From Hetaerina americana (taxonomy: Eukaryota; Arthropoda; Insecta; Odonata; Calopterygidae): a stretch of 64,000 nt of DNA. Position 1 is the stretch's first letter; every line of letters begins with the position of its first letter. A model generated the notes under the pieces. The model was given only the letters and a program-made list of their open reading frames with translations. It was not told the origin of the DNA and did no database searches. A program made the position numbers and the translations under genes. Below are positions 25,601-35,489 of this stretch, in pieces. Location of the stretch: assembly GCA_022747635.1 (NCBI GenBank), contig JAKTNV010000001.1, positions 41,311,572 to 41,375,571 on the forward strand, given 5' to 3'.

Positions 25601-28600
25601 GCCTTTCATTAAGAGTAAGCTAATGCTGATACCAGGTACCTCTCTACCCTTCATCCTTTCCTGTCCATCCCTTGCGGTGCAAACGACCTCAGCTGTTGGT
25701 CATCTCCCCTATAACTACTACTACCTTAATTCCAACCACAATGCCTGCTCTTTTCCTCCCTCTACCTCTCCTTCCCAAGACTTTCCCTTCTATTACAGTC
25801 TCCAGCAACTGATCATCTCTCATTACTGACCTCCTGCATCCTGGCTTCTTTGAATTTTTTTCAACATTGTCTCTTCTTCTATCATGCCCTATTCCTTGTT
25901 TTCCACTCTGTCCTCATTTTTTTTTATTTTTCCACCCCCAGATCTCAAGAGCCTCCAAATCTACACTTATAGTCTTGTTTCATTGACAAAATTTTCTAGG
26001 CCATACAAAACATGCTTCATTTTAAAGCTTTGAATAATATTTTCTTGAACATCTTTATTTAATGAAGAATTCTGCATTCTCGGGTTTCACTGTGTTGTTG
26101 TTTAATGCTGACAACAGTTTCTTCATTTTGTTCATCTTCAACCTCAAGACACTGACTGCAACTTTGGCAAAACTGTTGTCAGCATTAAACAACGACGCGG
26201 TGAAACCCAAGAATGCAGAATCCTTCAAACCACCGCCACAAAAAGCTACGCAGCCATCTTTATTTAATACTATCACTCCATATGTTTTGAGAACACTTCC
26301 TTACCTAGAGCAAATTGTCATTCTACTACCCTGATCATCTTTATCCAAAACATAGCCCAAATAGGTGAATTGCTGCTCCTGCTCTAATTTATACCCTCCA
26401 ATTAGAATGCTTAACTTAATCTTCCTACTTCTTGAGAACCTAATTATTTTAGTTTTCTTATGATTGATACTCACTCCATGACTATCATTCTCATTCTGCA
26501 CTGCACTAAGTAATGATTGCAAGTCTCAGCTGAAGTCTCACTAAATCTTGATCACACACAAATGTAAATGATTTCAAGAGTTTCACTCCTACTTACACAC
26601 CCTAGACTTCCCATACCTTGCTCCACAATTTCTCAGCAAACATATTGACAAAAAGAGGCAATAATGGTCAATCAGTCTTACCTAACCTGCCTAACAGTGA
26701 CCATTCCTAGAGGTCTCAGGTTCAGCTCCCACCTAGGTGGGTTTACCTCCAGCTAGGGCTTGGGTGTTTGTAATTTTCTTCAATTTCATAATATTGCTTA
26801 GGGGTTACATTGGAGAAGAGTCTATTTAGTCTCAACCTCACCCGATTAAAGGCATTAAATAACTTCATACCGGTGCAATATGAGACAAGCAGGTTCTAAA
26901 TAAGTTGTCTATTTCTCCAGTCTACTCCTACCTTCGGCAAAATGTTCATTAATTATGCCCAGTTTACTCCGTCAAAATTCTTCTCATAATCCACAAAGCA
27001 TTTCAATATGCCTGATGATACTATTATTTTTCTTCACACTAGTGATCTATCTCATAACTGCTATGGCATAGTGTGTACTCTTCCCTTTCAGAATCCAAAT
27101 TGATCTTCACCTAAGTAATTACTTGCCAACTTTTGTTGGAGACTGAGTACTACCTATGCCACATGTGAAATCAAATTTATAGTGCTAAAGTCCTCTCATA
27201 CTTTCTTTTCCCTTTTTTGGTATGAGTATCAATACTGATCTAACATTGTCTTCTGGCCAAAGACTTTCATCATAAATATCACAAATGAAATTCGGAATAA
27301 ATGAAGAGGGATTTTAGCCTCAAGCTACAGTGAATATAGCCTAAAATTTATGAGATGACGTATTCTTTCCAAAATTTGCACATAATACTTTGGCAGGGTC
27401 TAGACTAGATTATGGTCTTATTTGTTAAGAAAGAACACGCAAGAAATCCTTAAACACTGCTGTAATTAGGAACAGTACTAAGTTTATTCATTATAAGCAT
27501 GCCTATAAATTATTTTATTCATAAGGAGGTGATAAAACAGTAGGTTTTGATAGTGATCATGTTTACAATTTACACGGAAATTATAATTTTCTGCTTCCCA
27601 AACCTAGCCTTACATTGTACACGAGATCCTTTTTCTTTTTAAAAATGGTGAAGTACCCTTGCTCATAACAATATTGATATTTATTCTAGAACGCTCATCA
27701 TAGTTTAGTTTAACAATGTATGTTGAGCACTATGCTAAATCATGAATCTAAATTGATGCATGCCAATTAATCAATTGTACATGCTGTATGCTGGATTATT
27801 AACATTTGATAATTAATGTTGGAATGGTGCTCTCAATTTTGGAGTTTGAGGACATGAGGTAGAATTTCATATGCTCAATTAAGATGAAATAAAAAAAGAT
27901 TCTTATTACATATGAAGGTGCCACAATTTTATGCACATACTTGGGTTATATTGCTATATATTTCATGTATGAAGTTATTTCCAGTAGCCATGCATTGAAT
28001 TTTTGGACAGCAGCCTCCATACAGGTTGGAGACTGTTGAGGCTGCCTAAAGCTTCAAATAATAATACTTTAAATGGTATCTACATTTCTGGAGTAAAATT
28101 ACGAGGGTCATCCGGAAAGTAGTACCCGTTCGTGAAATAAAGACACAAAAGTAAATATTAACAAACATAAAAAATTTTATTTGAAAGAGGATACTTTAAA
28201 CTACTTCTCAACATAATCTCCAAGCAAATTAAGGCATTTGTCATAACGTGTGACAAGTTTCTGTATTCCTGCAGCATAGTCCTTCGCCGCCAGCTCATTG
28301 AGATACGCGAGGGACCCATCTTGCACAAATTTTTGCATAATGCAGATGGTGTTTAACAATTTCATGAACAATTGTTCGTGAAACATTGGGAAAATGCTCA
28401 CAGATGTCATCAATTGTGACGCGCCGATCGTTCCTCACGAATTCGTCAACTGAGCTCACCAGTTGGTCTGTAATGACAGACGGTCTCCCCGAACGCTCAT
28501 CGTCGTGTGTGTTCCCCCTCCCCATGTTGAAGTTGCGACACCACCGCCGAACAGACGACTCGTCCATTACATTGTCTCCCTACACCTCCTTTAATTGGCG

Positions 28601-31600
28601 ATGAATATCACATGGGCGAACGTTTCTTGCATTGAGGAATTTAATCACTGCCCTCACTTCACAACTGGCGGCGTTCTCAATTTTTTTAAACATTGTAAAC
28701 AATCACAGAAACAGCACAGGCAATGCTAGCGTCACGCAACTTGGCTCAGAGAAGGCAGACAAGCCACTGAAGCTATCTGACCTCGTCCAGCGGCTACTCG
28801 CGTCGTCAACACTTCATGCGGCACGAACGGGTACTACTTTCCGGATGACCCTCGTATATTGATATATTATGTTAAATATCCCCAAAATCTTGTTTGATGT
28901 CTTTTCTATCATACAATCATGATAGAAAATAAAGGACCTGGTCCTAAGGTACCACGATTGGCATCATATTTCCCTTTCAGCATCAAAATTCACCTTATAG
29001 TTACTCAATTAGTTATTTCAATATTGTCAGGATCCTTTCTGGGTTGAGTACATTAAGTTATAGGAATATTTTTCCAATAACTCTTTAACATAGGAATGGA
29101 TTTTCCTTTCTAAACTCCAGACAGTCTTCATCATCCTTAACAGAATGCCTCTATCTGTGAACTCTCCATACCCTTGCACTGATCTTTCTACCATGTTTCG
29201 TTCACTCTATTAGTTTATTGCATATAAACATAGCTTGGTGAAAATAAGTGACATAGCTGAGAAAGTGACAAAAATACCTTCTTTCCAGTGCCATTTGAAT
29301 GTACAAGCAAGTTAAAAATTGACAAGTGGAATGCATGACTGACAATATTTTTGAAAGAAATTCTTATGGCAATGCTATGAGAATATGAGCCAAGGTATAA
29401 ATTCAAATTTGCAGCATAAATGATGAAATTATAAATAAGGATGGTGCATATTCTCTTTAGAATTGTATATGTCCGAATATACGATAACTTTTCATAAAAC
29501 ACTATGGTTTCAGGCTGTACTTAATGGAAATATTTACCATCCATATTAAAAGATATTGTACTTCTCCAGAGACTTTTTTAGACAGCATTTGTGTGTTGGT
29601 TATGAAGTATATATTGCAACATCAGTTCATATTTACAACTGCGAATTTCTTGAAAAGTGAGATTTACTCTATTTTCAATCTTTCCACATTTCAAGAAATC
29701 ACATGGAATAATATTTCAGTTTAATGCAATACCATATATTTTTCAAATTAAACTAGAAACCTGGTTTAATTCATGATTCTGATGATTAAATGCTTTTTGT
29801 TTTTATGAACTTTTAGAAAGGTGTTCTGTTCCAAAAATTATTCAGGTGATATTAATATTTTGTACAGCAATTTACTCATACTTCAGGGTAAAACTAATTT
29901 TAGGGAAAATAATTTTACAAAAACCTGATACTCTCCAACGTTTTTTTAAGAAGAGTACTAATTCACACAGAATTTACAATTCCCACATCGCCTAGGTCTA
30001 TATCCTGCCAAATATATGTTCAGATCAAAATAGCATAACACTGAATGCAATGCTTATTATTGTTTTATTTACTGCACACCCTGTTCAATTTCACTTATTT
30101 CTTTCTTGAAATTTTGGGCAATATGTGTGCTTACTGCGATACTACAGGTCACATTAAGCTTATTACCATTTTGATAGCTAACCACCATGATTACCCAAGC
30201 AATGAAGTAGAAAGCCATGTAGCCAACCAGACTAACATGCTATACCAGCCCTATTTATTTCTAAATAGTGTTAGGAAACAGAAGAAAACGGGGAATTTTT
30301 ATGGTAAAGGAACCAGGTGGTCACTGTAATACTGAAATTTGGAATCTCATATAGTCATGCCCAGAAGAGTATTCATTCTTTCACTAAATTTCTTTTTAAG
30401 TCATAATATGGAGGATTAACATATTTAAAACTGGAATTGGCAACTTTGATTTCTCCTTTTGGGGGGAGGATTTAGAGACGCTGAACTATTTAATGTAAGG
30501 AACTATTATATCTAGATCTTTTGGAGGTAATAACAGGAGATTTTTATAAAAGCTATAATAGAAGGAGACTACTACTGTATTGATAGCTCAAATGTTATTG
30601 CACTGTAAATTAGTGTTTTCTGCAGTGCAGTGAACTGATAAAATCTATGGTGAACTGAACCTATCTGAATCTATGGTGCAGTGAACCGATAAATCTATAC
30701 TTTTCTTTAGATCAATGCAGAGCATGTCATCTATCTAAGCTAAGATTTAAATTCCCCCTAACTTGAATAATATTGCAGGGAGCTTGGTTACAAAAGCAAA
30801 TAGTACATATTTCAAGTATATTCATATGGTACATAGTTACCACTAACTAATGTGCAATAAGAATATCAAATGAGTTAACTCTTCAAATGACCTCAGTCAT
30901 CAAGGCACCTAAAAAACTAAAATAAGTTAATCCTGATAACACAGTTTGATAACAGTAACAAATAATGATTACCAAATATTGAATCAACTCCCTTTCCTAG
31001 TCACAAACCTGCCAAGCAAAAGATTAAATACCTCTGGATAACTGAGAAAACAACAATGAGGTTAATAACAATGAGAAAATCAATAAACAGAAGGTCATGT
31101 GGCAGAGAAATTAAAATTATGCACACATGAAAATAAAGTGACATCTACAAATAACCATCAAAGCTTACCACAACATGAAAATAACACATATCATTCATCA
31201 AAAAACAAAATCAATGGAACTGAATAATTTGATTAAAATTAAACAATGCAATATTTTCAATACCACAGCCAAAAAGACAATATTGAATCCAATTCCAATT
31301 ATAATAATAGTAATATCGACCAAGTACATCATTAACACAGCACTTACAAATTTTATTTAACATTAACTCTTGCTAGAGTTCATTAATTTTAGTATGCATG
31401 CATCAAAAACACTAATATCAAATGTTTAGAGCAAGTTTAAAGTGATAATAATGAAGTGGGAGAGCACAATATCAACTAAATAGCAAGGAAATAATTATTA
31501 AATGTACACCATGCTATATTTCCTGCTGAAGAGTCATGGCTAGGCACCACAAGATCAGACTTGATTACATACATAAATATTGATCACACTAGTTCAGAAA

Positions 31601-34600
31601 AAAATGCTATCTTTAGTGAAACTTCAACTTCAGTGAAAGACAGTACAACCAAGGCAGGAGTAAGTGCATAAGGGCCATCAAGGATTAACTCAAAACTAAC
31701 AAGTTGATCATCGACTTTAAAGTTACAAAAGTGATCAAAATCCCAGTGTAGACAAAATATTTTGTCAGAGATCCAAACTCCTTGACCAAAAAAAAATATT
31801 TTCTCAAGCTTTCTCATGCTGAAAAAACCTCCCGATTTCCAAGCCCTTCAAGTCCTAAATTTTGAACTCGTTGATCAGTTGTGGTACTAACCTTTTTTCT
31901 CATAAAATTCTGTTGGTTTTATTGCAAAAGTTACTTTCATGGCATGCTTTCTACCTTTTCATTTACATTTATGAATATTATCTTCCATGACTTCCTACCC
32001 TTTCATCCAGAGAAAGGAAAGAGAGCAGTCACAATTTTCAACTTTTAGTAGCCAACTACTTCCTGAGAAATATAAACAGTGGCATGCTACATTTAGTGTA
32101 TTAATGTAGTAAATAGAATACTAATGCTCATATGGGTACGTGGCATGAAGCACTGCTACCTATTTTGTTACCTTAAATTTTCATTATTTAAAATAGGTAC
32201 CTTGAATTTGAAATTTTTCATGGGTAGCTCACCTCATCACTAATATTCAACAATCCTTTCATTGATGATTATTCAAATTCATCTACATTTCTTCTCTCCC
32301 TTCATATTTCTTTTACCTCAACCATGAGAGAAATGCTGAACAGATCATCAAAATTGTCTCAAAGAGAACCTCATCTTTGCTTCTAATCTCATAACAACTT
32401 CCTTGATTGCTAATATTTCAATTGGAGTAAAACAAGGAGCATAAAATTTGACTTTTTTAAGTTAAAAATGTGATAACTGAATTTCACTATAATTAGCAGG
32501 TAAGTAGGAGGCCTGGTCACTGGGGCAAACATAAAACCACTCTTTGTGTGAAAGAACATATACAGGAACTATGAAACACCTTTGAGAAGGTATTATTATT
32601 TTCTTACATTATTGCAATAAATTCAAGTTTGGAAACAACCCACTTTCCTTTGAGTTTTGATATAACTATCAGTCAATGCAAAGTGCAGGCGAGAAAGTGA
32701 GAAGGGATAGAAATTGAGGAGTTTTCGTGTGGGTGTCAACTACAGAAAACTGATTTATGATGCAACCCACTTCTAATACACTATCACAAGAAATATCGTA
32801 AGCCAAATTATCTGAAGACTATCATCTAAATTAAATCCACATGAAATCTTGCCACAAAACTTGTGGCACTAAATAGCTAGTGAGTTGGCTGTGTGGGATT
32901 TCTATCACAGTTTTCCATTAAGCTTATCCATGCTACAGAGCCTTCAGAGCAGAGGAGTTTACCTCTAAATGACTTTACGGAGAAGAGAGCAAATAGGGAA
33001 TCAGGGCTAGATTTAAACAGGAATTAGTTACTTTTCCCTGCACCTAAACACTTCCCCTTACCCTACCTCTCCAATATAAACAAATGATTTCTAGGTATCT
33101 TTTCACCCATGCTCCCACAAGAAGGTGCACACTCTCCAAGGTGAAATTAAGGTTAATGTCCGAGAGTTTATTTTAGCATTTATTCTTAACTCACACACAT
33201 TGTTTCACTATTTTCTTCTTATACACACATATGTAATACACAATATGTCATAACCTGAGATATGAATCCTATTAAAATGAAAATGTATTCAGTGCATTCT
33301 ACATATGGTAAGGTAGATTTTGAACAGTCCCCAAAGACTGTACTATATTCTACCTAAGGAAAACTTCCTCCTGTTTACCCTACATTATTTCTTATTCAGC
33401 CTTAGCCTTCACGCTGCCTAGAATGACTCCTCTCCCTTTCTCTATCCCACTTACTCTCCATCTTATCAAAGCCTTCAATATCCTTCTATCTTTCAATATT
33501 TCCTTCATTTACAATCATTTTCAGATTGCCACTAGTGACACCCTGTTAGCCCACGAAACTTATAAAATTATTTATTTTCCTCTCTGTCCAACTTATTTAC
33601 TTCACTTGCACCTATCAAAAGTTTCTATCTCCATCCTCATTCCAATAAAGTCTGGCTTAAAATCTAAACAGCACAAATACCATAATACAAGTAGGCCAGG
33701 TAATTGACCAGTCAGAAATATACCAAAGGGCAATGAAATAAAAGAAATGATATTACTATCTTAAAAATCAGAGTTTCTCTAAAGGTAATAACAAATATTA
33801 AACTGAAAACGAAGCTCCCCTTCAAGAGTCAGACCTTTTTAGCATGTGGCTATATCACAGATTTTAGTCAACAATTGGGTAAGTAATCCAGATGAAATGG
33901 TGAAATAGAAAACATGTCTATCACATAATTTCATCTCATGATCACACACTTAAAGAGACTCGAATTAGACTTAATATGGAAATAAAGGAATAGTAATTTT
34001 TGCTGGCATCTTAAAAAATTAAATTATGAAATTCTGCAAACATAACAACTTGATTTTAGCAACTTGTTACATTAAGGGACATTTATGAATGTGTTCAAAT
34101 TAAATGGGGCTTATCTGAACAAGACAATGAAATACAAAATCAACTAAAAAAATGATCATTGTAATTTATGGAACCTAAGATTGTGCGTGCGAAAAATATA
34201 TTTTTAAAGATTATGGTCACTACGGCTAACACAAATGATTCTTAAAAAAACACTGACCATCAAGATCGGTCAACTTAAGAACTTGTGAAATGCAAACCAA
34301 GACTTTCCAGCAGGGAATGCAAAAAAACGAGCGAAATATACACGAAATCCGATATTTTACCACATTTTTATTAATACATTATAGGACCTAAATGCCTACG
34401 TTATGAATAATAAAAATAACTACATTGTTTAATCATTAGGCTCTTCAGGAATGAGGTCGGGAATAAAGCGTTCCTATTACCTAAGTTCTATATATCTCGA
34501 ACCCAATATTACACATACTAAAATTTGGCTTCAAATGCATTGAACAAATAACATCAATGAAATATCAAGTATGTGAAAATATCCCTTAACGTAATTAAAC

Positions 34601-35041
34601 AACAATAATTCGCCGAGAGAGCATTCATTACGAATAACAACCCAATTCTTTAAAGGATATGTTCAATGCTTGAAAAAGTTAACCCGTAACCAGTTTAGCA
34701 TGAGTTAGAATTCTCATAAAAATACCAGAAAATATTTTTAACTGACTGAATTAACACAGTGAATAGGTAAAAATCACTGAATGGCATGGGGATTTCAATA
34801 CTTGGCTTGTAAGAAAGAGAACAAAAACATACAAAATCTATAGTACTTACACCAGCTTAAGAATGCAAACTAGTGGAATAACGTTGAACACTTTCTGGAA
34901 ATCATAAGACAAATAAACGCCAAAGCAGAGTAGAACTTTGCTGAAAACCAGGATACTGATGTACCAACTAGATTTCGTTGGATGATAAATCGCTCGTGAA
35001 GGGGAAACGTCCACGCAATATCTACCAGGAATTCCTTTCAT
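7439..35041 (-). CDS. SLC30A5: Zinc transporter 5 (SLC30A5/ZnT5-type), 5' part, split gene
   Basis: Proton-coupled zinc transporters of this family load zinc into early secretory compartments. Seven coding exons on the minus strand join without frame errors: 34851-35041, 18627-18844, 13540-13694, 13073-13288, 12776-12879, 11230-11450 and 7439-7669, giving 445 residues plus one base. Each junction is GT-AG. Recognisable ZnT5 landmarks in order are GGLTLCGPFRTIL, LLLFDHDD, GLSDHK, GASKRLHALATL, QDYYVDGVCS, ARYGS, EHVLSGGG, GYSEAGIPLYN and RRIFYFLCLNL. These are the long N-terminal multi-helix extension that sets ZnT5 apart from short ZnTs. Vertebrate ZnT5 is about 765 residues, so the catalytic cation-efflux half (HxxxD zinc sites, C-terminal domain) must lie left of position 1. 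The start is the first ATG after an in-frame stop reached through the upstream splice junction. The 16-kb first coding intron holds another gene and several transposons. Orthology is inferred from remembered landmarks, not a database search. Confidence 0.9.
7670..8209. other. ZnT5 intron, right of exon 7, no element recognised
   Basis: Intronic AT-rich sequence between exon 7 and the Helitron relic. No ORF, repeat or RNA gene was recognised. Confidence 0.5.
9615..9672 (-). ncRNA. Hammerhead ribozyme motif (type I), minus copy
   Basis: Reverse complement of the same core: CTGATGA at 9652-9658 (minus), stem II GAAGT/ACTTC, GAAA, ACCCGGGT and GTC at 9626-9628. The core and both internal stems are identical to the plus copy, so the two inverted arms have kept the motif. 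Confidence 0.85.
9763..10173 (+). pseudogene. GIY-YIG endonuclease domain of Penelope-like element
   Basis: Open frame reading SLLSHTKDRIPYKEKCGVYK, then LKCDCGAIYIGQTGRKF and FQERVKEHQACARN, FAKHLIDNNHKSDFDFKIL and LDALEQLEILNS, ending at TAA 10171-10173. The GVYK...YIG spacing, the following arginine and the CxC insert are those of the endonuclease that completes Penelope polyproteins. No start codon is expected, since this is the C-terminal part of a longer protein whose RT is lost. Confidence 0.82.
10371..10425 (+). ncRNA. Hammerhead ribozyme motif (type I), plus copy
   Basis: Core CTGATGA at 10381-10387; stem II GAAGT/ACTTC with a three-base loop; GAAA at 10402-10405; then the short self-complementary ACCCGGGT as stem III; cleavage triplet GTC at 10411-10413. 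Stem I pairs CAC just before the core with GTG just after the triplet. All conserved hammerhead core bases are present. The minimal stem III is known from Penelope-like elements, whose ribozymes act best as dimers. Confidence 0.85.
11230..11450 (-). CDS. SLC30A5: ZnT5 coding exon 6
   Basis: Acceptor ttctag|GTTGGG and donor CTTAG|gttagt. Reads LGLPYTARYGSLSVMFGALI and later SEEHVLSGGGIMACLLFALG. ARYGS and EHVLSGG are strong ZnT5 landmarks. Confidence 0.9.
12776..12879 (-). CDS. SLC30A5: ZnT5 coding exon 5
   Basis: A short 104-base exon, reading VKSNGSWVTALILITIV then LFLFVQDYYVDGVCSQ. Acceptor tttcag|GTGAAA, donor CAAAG|gtaaga. It corresponds to the ZnT5 stretch ending in DFYVDSICS. Confidence 0.88.
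13073..13288 (-). CDS. SLC30A5: ZnT5 coding exon 4
   Basis: 72 whole codons between acceptor acttcag|TTAGGG and donor TCAGAG|gttaat. Begins LGVCLLACLVACRLGVNAFG and contains a glycine-rich insert followed by GASKRLHALATLFEGIFLLP. The family signature GGAKRLQAL is clearly related. Confidence 0.88.
13540..13694 (-). CDS. SLC30A5: ZnT5 coding exon 3
   Basis: Acceptor tttcag|GTGTTGG and donor CATAAA|gtaatt. Reads GVGGRSIVRGTTVFALGTI, SLLLFDHDD and ends GLSDHK at phase 0, matching the LLLFDNDD and ADHK landmarks of vertebrate ZnT5. Confidence 0.88.
17700..18167 (+). mobile_element. Mariner fragment
   Basis: Encodes FLKTVITGDESWVYEHNPET near 17895-17960, the first catalytic block of a mariner transposase, then breaks. 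Inverted repeats agcgccactgtgcacggtgg (17709-) and its complement near 18090-18110 lie inside the ends. The right end (tttttcgacagaccttg|TA, 18167) is mariner-like; the matching left terminus was not found. Confidence 0.65.
18627..18844 (-). CDS. SLC30A5: ZnT5 coding exon 2
   Basis: Acceptor tttcag|GTCAGG and donor TCAG|gtaagt. The exon completes a valine codon from exon 1, then reads SGAVFVLIQKPFTSGKK and AGGLTLCGPFRTILVYEQY. These residues match the early membrane helices of ZnT5. Confidence 0.9.
19319..20238 (+). mobile_element. Internally deleted mariner with perfect 30-bp inverted repeats
   Basis: 920 bases between TA dinucleotides (19317-19318, 20239-20240). The outer 30 bases (cagggttcgtccgg...) match exactly at both ends. 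It is distinctly more GC-rich than its AT-rich surroundings. Transposase parts: MPKQRYSIKFAVKLGKSS from 19515 through IAEQ, stop TGA at 19791, VPKTIVHE, then a deletion junction near 19815-19835. The frame resumes at LHHDNAPSHTA and runs through YSPDLAPPDFFLFPKIKRSL to TAA at 20165. The first catalytic block (GDESW) is deleted. It lies in the ZnT5 intron, 1.2 kb beyond the 3' end of the zinc-finger gene. Confidence 0.92.
21091..21335. repeat. AT/TG microsatellites
   Basis: Two simple (TA)n tracts, at 21091-21115 and, mixed with (TG)n and (CA)n, at 21270-21335. They lie directly downstream of the zinc-finger gene's poly(A) site. Confidence 0.8.
21395..21400 (-). terminator. Poly(A) signal of the zinc-finger gene
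   Basis: AATAAA on the minus strand, 58 bases after the stop codon. It lies within the ZnT5 intron, so it must be bypassed by transcripts of the host gene. Confidence 0.6.
21459..23813 (-). CDS. C2H2 zinc-finger protein with AT-hook, nested gene
   Basis: 784 residues, apparently a nuclear DNA-binding protein. N-terminal basic region; AT-hook GRPRKRP at about 87-93; an acidic central stretch; four C2H2 fingers at about 302-321 (CNECHKLLKPSSFRQH), 329-350, 358-378 and 386-407; then a long acidic, low-complexity C-terminal half with VKLNVGELAS, SMADLMQM and SLIEALLDAAK segments. The first ATG is at 23813. An upstream in-frame TGA and an acceptor (acttgtag at 23848-23855) show that the 5' UTR is spliced, so a noncoding exon lies further right. 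The gene sits on the same strand inside the first coding intron of ZnT5. No ortholog is recognised; finger linkers (TGIKPF, KQKPF) are classic. The antisense ORFs over it are shadows. Confidence 0.88.
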   Translation of the reverse strand: MSSRQKRSSGGYGLRKKAAKKKLDDDFEYYFSKMNVPLPSPTPSKPVKQRDSKYNEDIGVMSKDISPSYQREKPRNEEMLSPRKPRGRPRKRPLEEGVIAIQSPAHIYPSPVKAEAMKMKKIPKTKHIIQSEEAETEETFSAETIVETVVVECMEPDEREECEKDSLVDEISRVKFEPVNVKIEREIREEHMLVEEVVPMSVTVTEDHERDGEKENQPQDVVEESVIIQAASETDEMIVKLTPSSHLDDEAELEEGEDPDIEEMIVKSSPIPRARRKYKRPKISHATIARLSQLHPEDKIECNECHKLLKPSSFRQHLRTHTGIKPFGCEVCEARFTRKGDVERHVRIVHHKQKPFKCCRCQRAFGDKKNLRWHLMNHDKKLFYVCEVCGFKFGKREYWENHVRFIHPVQLDVTGLVSDEGVEEDDEQGMESSRNQLAQGRIGVIIGEDEGDVDDPLGHDNEEEEQATAVSNIRVSSYAMHDPEEMDEEEYVTGEIEKGRKLKGVTMITNKGNQKHNQQHIVKLNVGELASSNPQKGSLIRRVVSMADLMQMTTRATGMNNGEEKGTSEYVIQDQEHGGIEAVVIRFDEEGGGCIEDTQSTPHHHIVTSGEDVVEDEGRNENLIHVYTSGVAELDGDSDCQQPVVIDTRDYEHEGDLSTSEAKGATIEVQEMSNESSIVEVRVSGEEVDASETENRAKSNQVAESVVQKFDEQSLEEKGSPPKVISIVLKGEEESGLIGRRPSGDANQAVQSLIEALLDAAKDDSQRPGLGEAPGSTGVASKDT
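23848..25405. other. ZnT5 intron upstream of zinc-finger gene
   Basis: AT-rich, without recognisable elements. It begins with the last intron of the zinc-finger gene's 5' UTR; the corresponding noncoding exon was not located. Confidence 0.5.
25415..25723 (+). mobile_element. SINE family 1, copy B
   Basis: Collinear with copy A from the tRNA-like head (gggtttgaatccc B box near 25468) through the (CTA)n tail. A 9-bp target-site duplication ccttaattc lies at 25406-25414 and 25724-25732. It again sits at the 3' part of a minus-strand LINE, but at a different position from copy A. Confidence 0.82.
26064..26254. mobile_element. Hairpin retroposon with 14-bp target-site duplication
   Basis: 191 bases inserted in the LINE relic. 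Arms 26064-26120 and 26169-26226 are near-perfect inverted copies, separated by a 48-base loop. A single-stranded extension (caaaccaccgccacaaaaag) follows the right arm. The direct repeat catctttatttaat at 26050-26063 and 26255-26268 marks the insertion. Long open frames exist on both strands because the arms are complementary. No family name is recognised. Confidence 0.7.
26700..26880 (+). mobile_element. tRNA-like SINE fragment
   Basis: Contains a B-box-like ggttcagctccca near 26720, followed by ggtgggtttacctccagcta, a style of tRNA-derived SINE body. It has a single copy in the window and uncertain ends, and it interrupts the LINE relic. Confidence 0.4.
28102..28854 (-). mobile_element. 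Internally deleted mariner with perfect 33-bp inverted repeats
   Basis: 753 bases between TA dinucleotides (28100-28101, 28855-28856). The outer 33 bases (cgagggtcatccgg...) are identical at both ends. On the minus strand a transposase begins at ATG 28693 (MFKKIENAASCEVRAVIKFL) and meets TAG before MDESSVRRWCRNFN. The helix-turn-helix part (SRTIVHEIVKHHL) then runs straight into a C-terminal piece (LVTRYDKCLNLLGDYVEK, ending 28201). All three catalytic aspartates are deleted. It is a different mariner lineage from the one at 19.3 kb. Confidence 0.92.
28857..34850. other. ZnT5 intron, unassigned 6 kb
   Basis: Very AT-rich sequence with only short, non-conserved ORFs. 33330-33700 is pyrimidine-rich and may be decayed LINE. 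Small direct repeats (gtgaact/aaatctatggtg) occur at 30630-30690. The promoter and first exon of the zinc-finger gene probably lie somewhere between 23.9 and 34.8 kb. Confidence 0.45.
34851..35041 (-). CDS. SLC30A5: ZnT5 coding exon 1
   Basis: Encodes residues 1-63 plus two bases, starting MKGIPGRYC and including the helix SWYISILVFSKVLLCFGVYL. The donor is GGT|gtaagtac. The same exon extends upstream as 5' UTR to an acceptor at 35089/35090 (tttctcacag). The reading frame stays open through that 48-base stretch, but no ATG occurs in it, and a TGA follows in the joined upstream exon. Confidence 0.88.
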
Positions 35042-35489
35042 ACTCCGAATAATGTAAGCTCTCCGAAAAGATAACTTTTCCAGTAGTTTCTGTGAGAAAA
35101 ATACATAACAATTAGTTCATAAAAAATATTACTCTGGTTGATATACAGACTAATATGGGCAATGGTTCCTATAGGCCTATCTCAATAACTCAAATATTGG
35201 AAAGAATAAGAGGTAAGGATGATTAAAACTGAGTCGTAAGCAAGTGCAATGAAACCAATGCCTGAGCAATAGAGTAAGTAATTGCTAGTTTAAATTTTAC
35301 CGGGTACATACGCTTACTATGGCTCTACTTTCCTATGCTTGACAATTTTGATGCTCACCAAGCCATAGAAGCAAATGAAATAAAAGCTACAATGGAACTA
35401 CCTTTACCAGTTTGCTAAGAAGAGCCAGTGATTACAATTTTTTAACACAACAGTAAACAAAGTTTACGACTGAAATACGCGATTTTTAC

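Larger units (their letters stand above)
25733..27420 (-). mobile_element. Degenerate LINE, same family as 135-3465
   Basis: Minus-strand relic. The block at about 25930-26050 aligns with 770-915 of the first copy (cctccaaatctacacttata, ggccatacaaaacatgc). 26301-26522 encodes HGVSINHKKTKIIRFSRS and QQFTYLGYVLD, the RT thumb region. Degraded RT continues to about 27420. It is interrupted by a hairpin insert (26064-26254) and a tRNA-like sequence near 26705. Confidence 0.7.
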
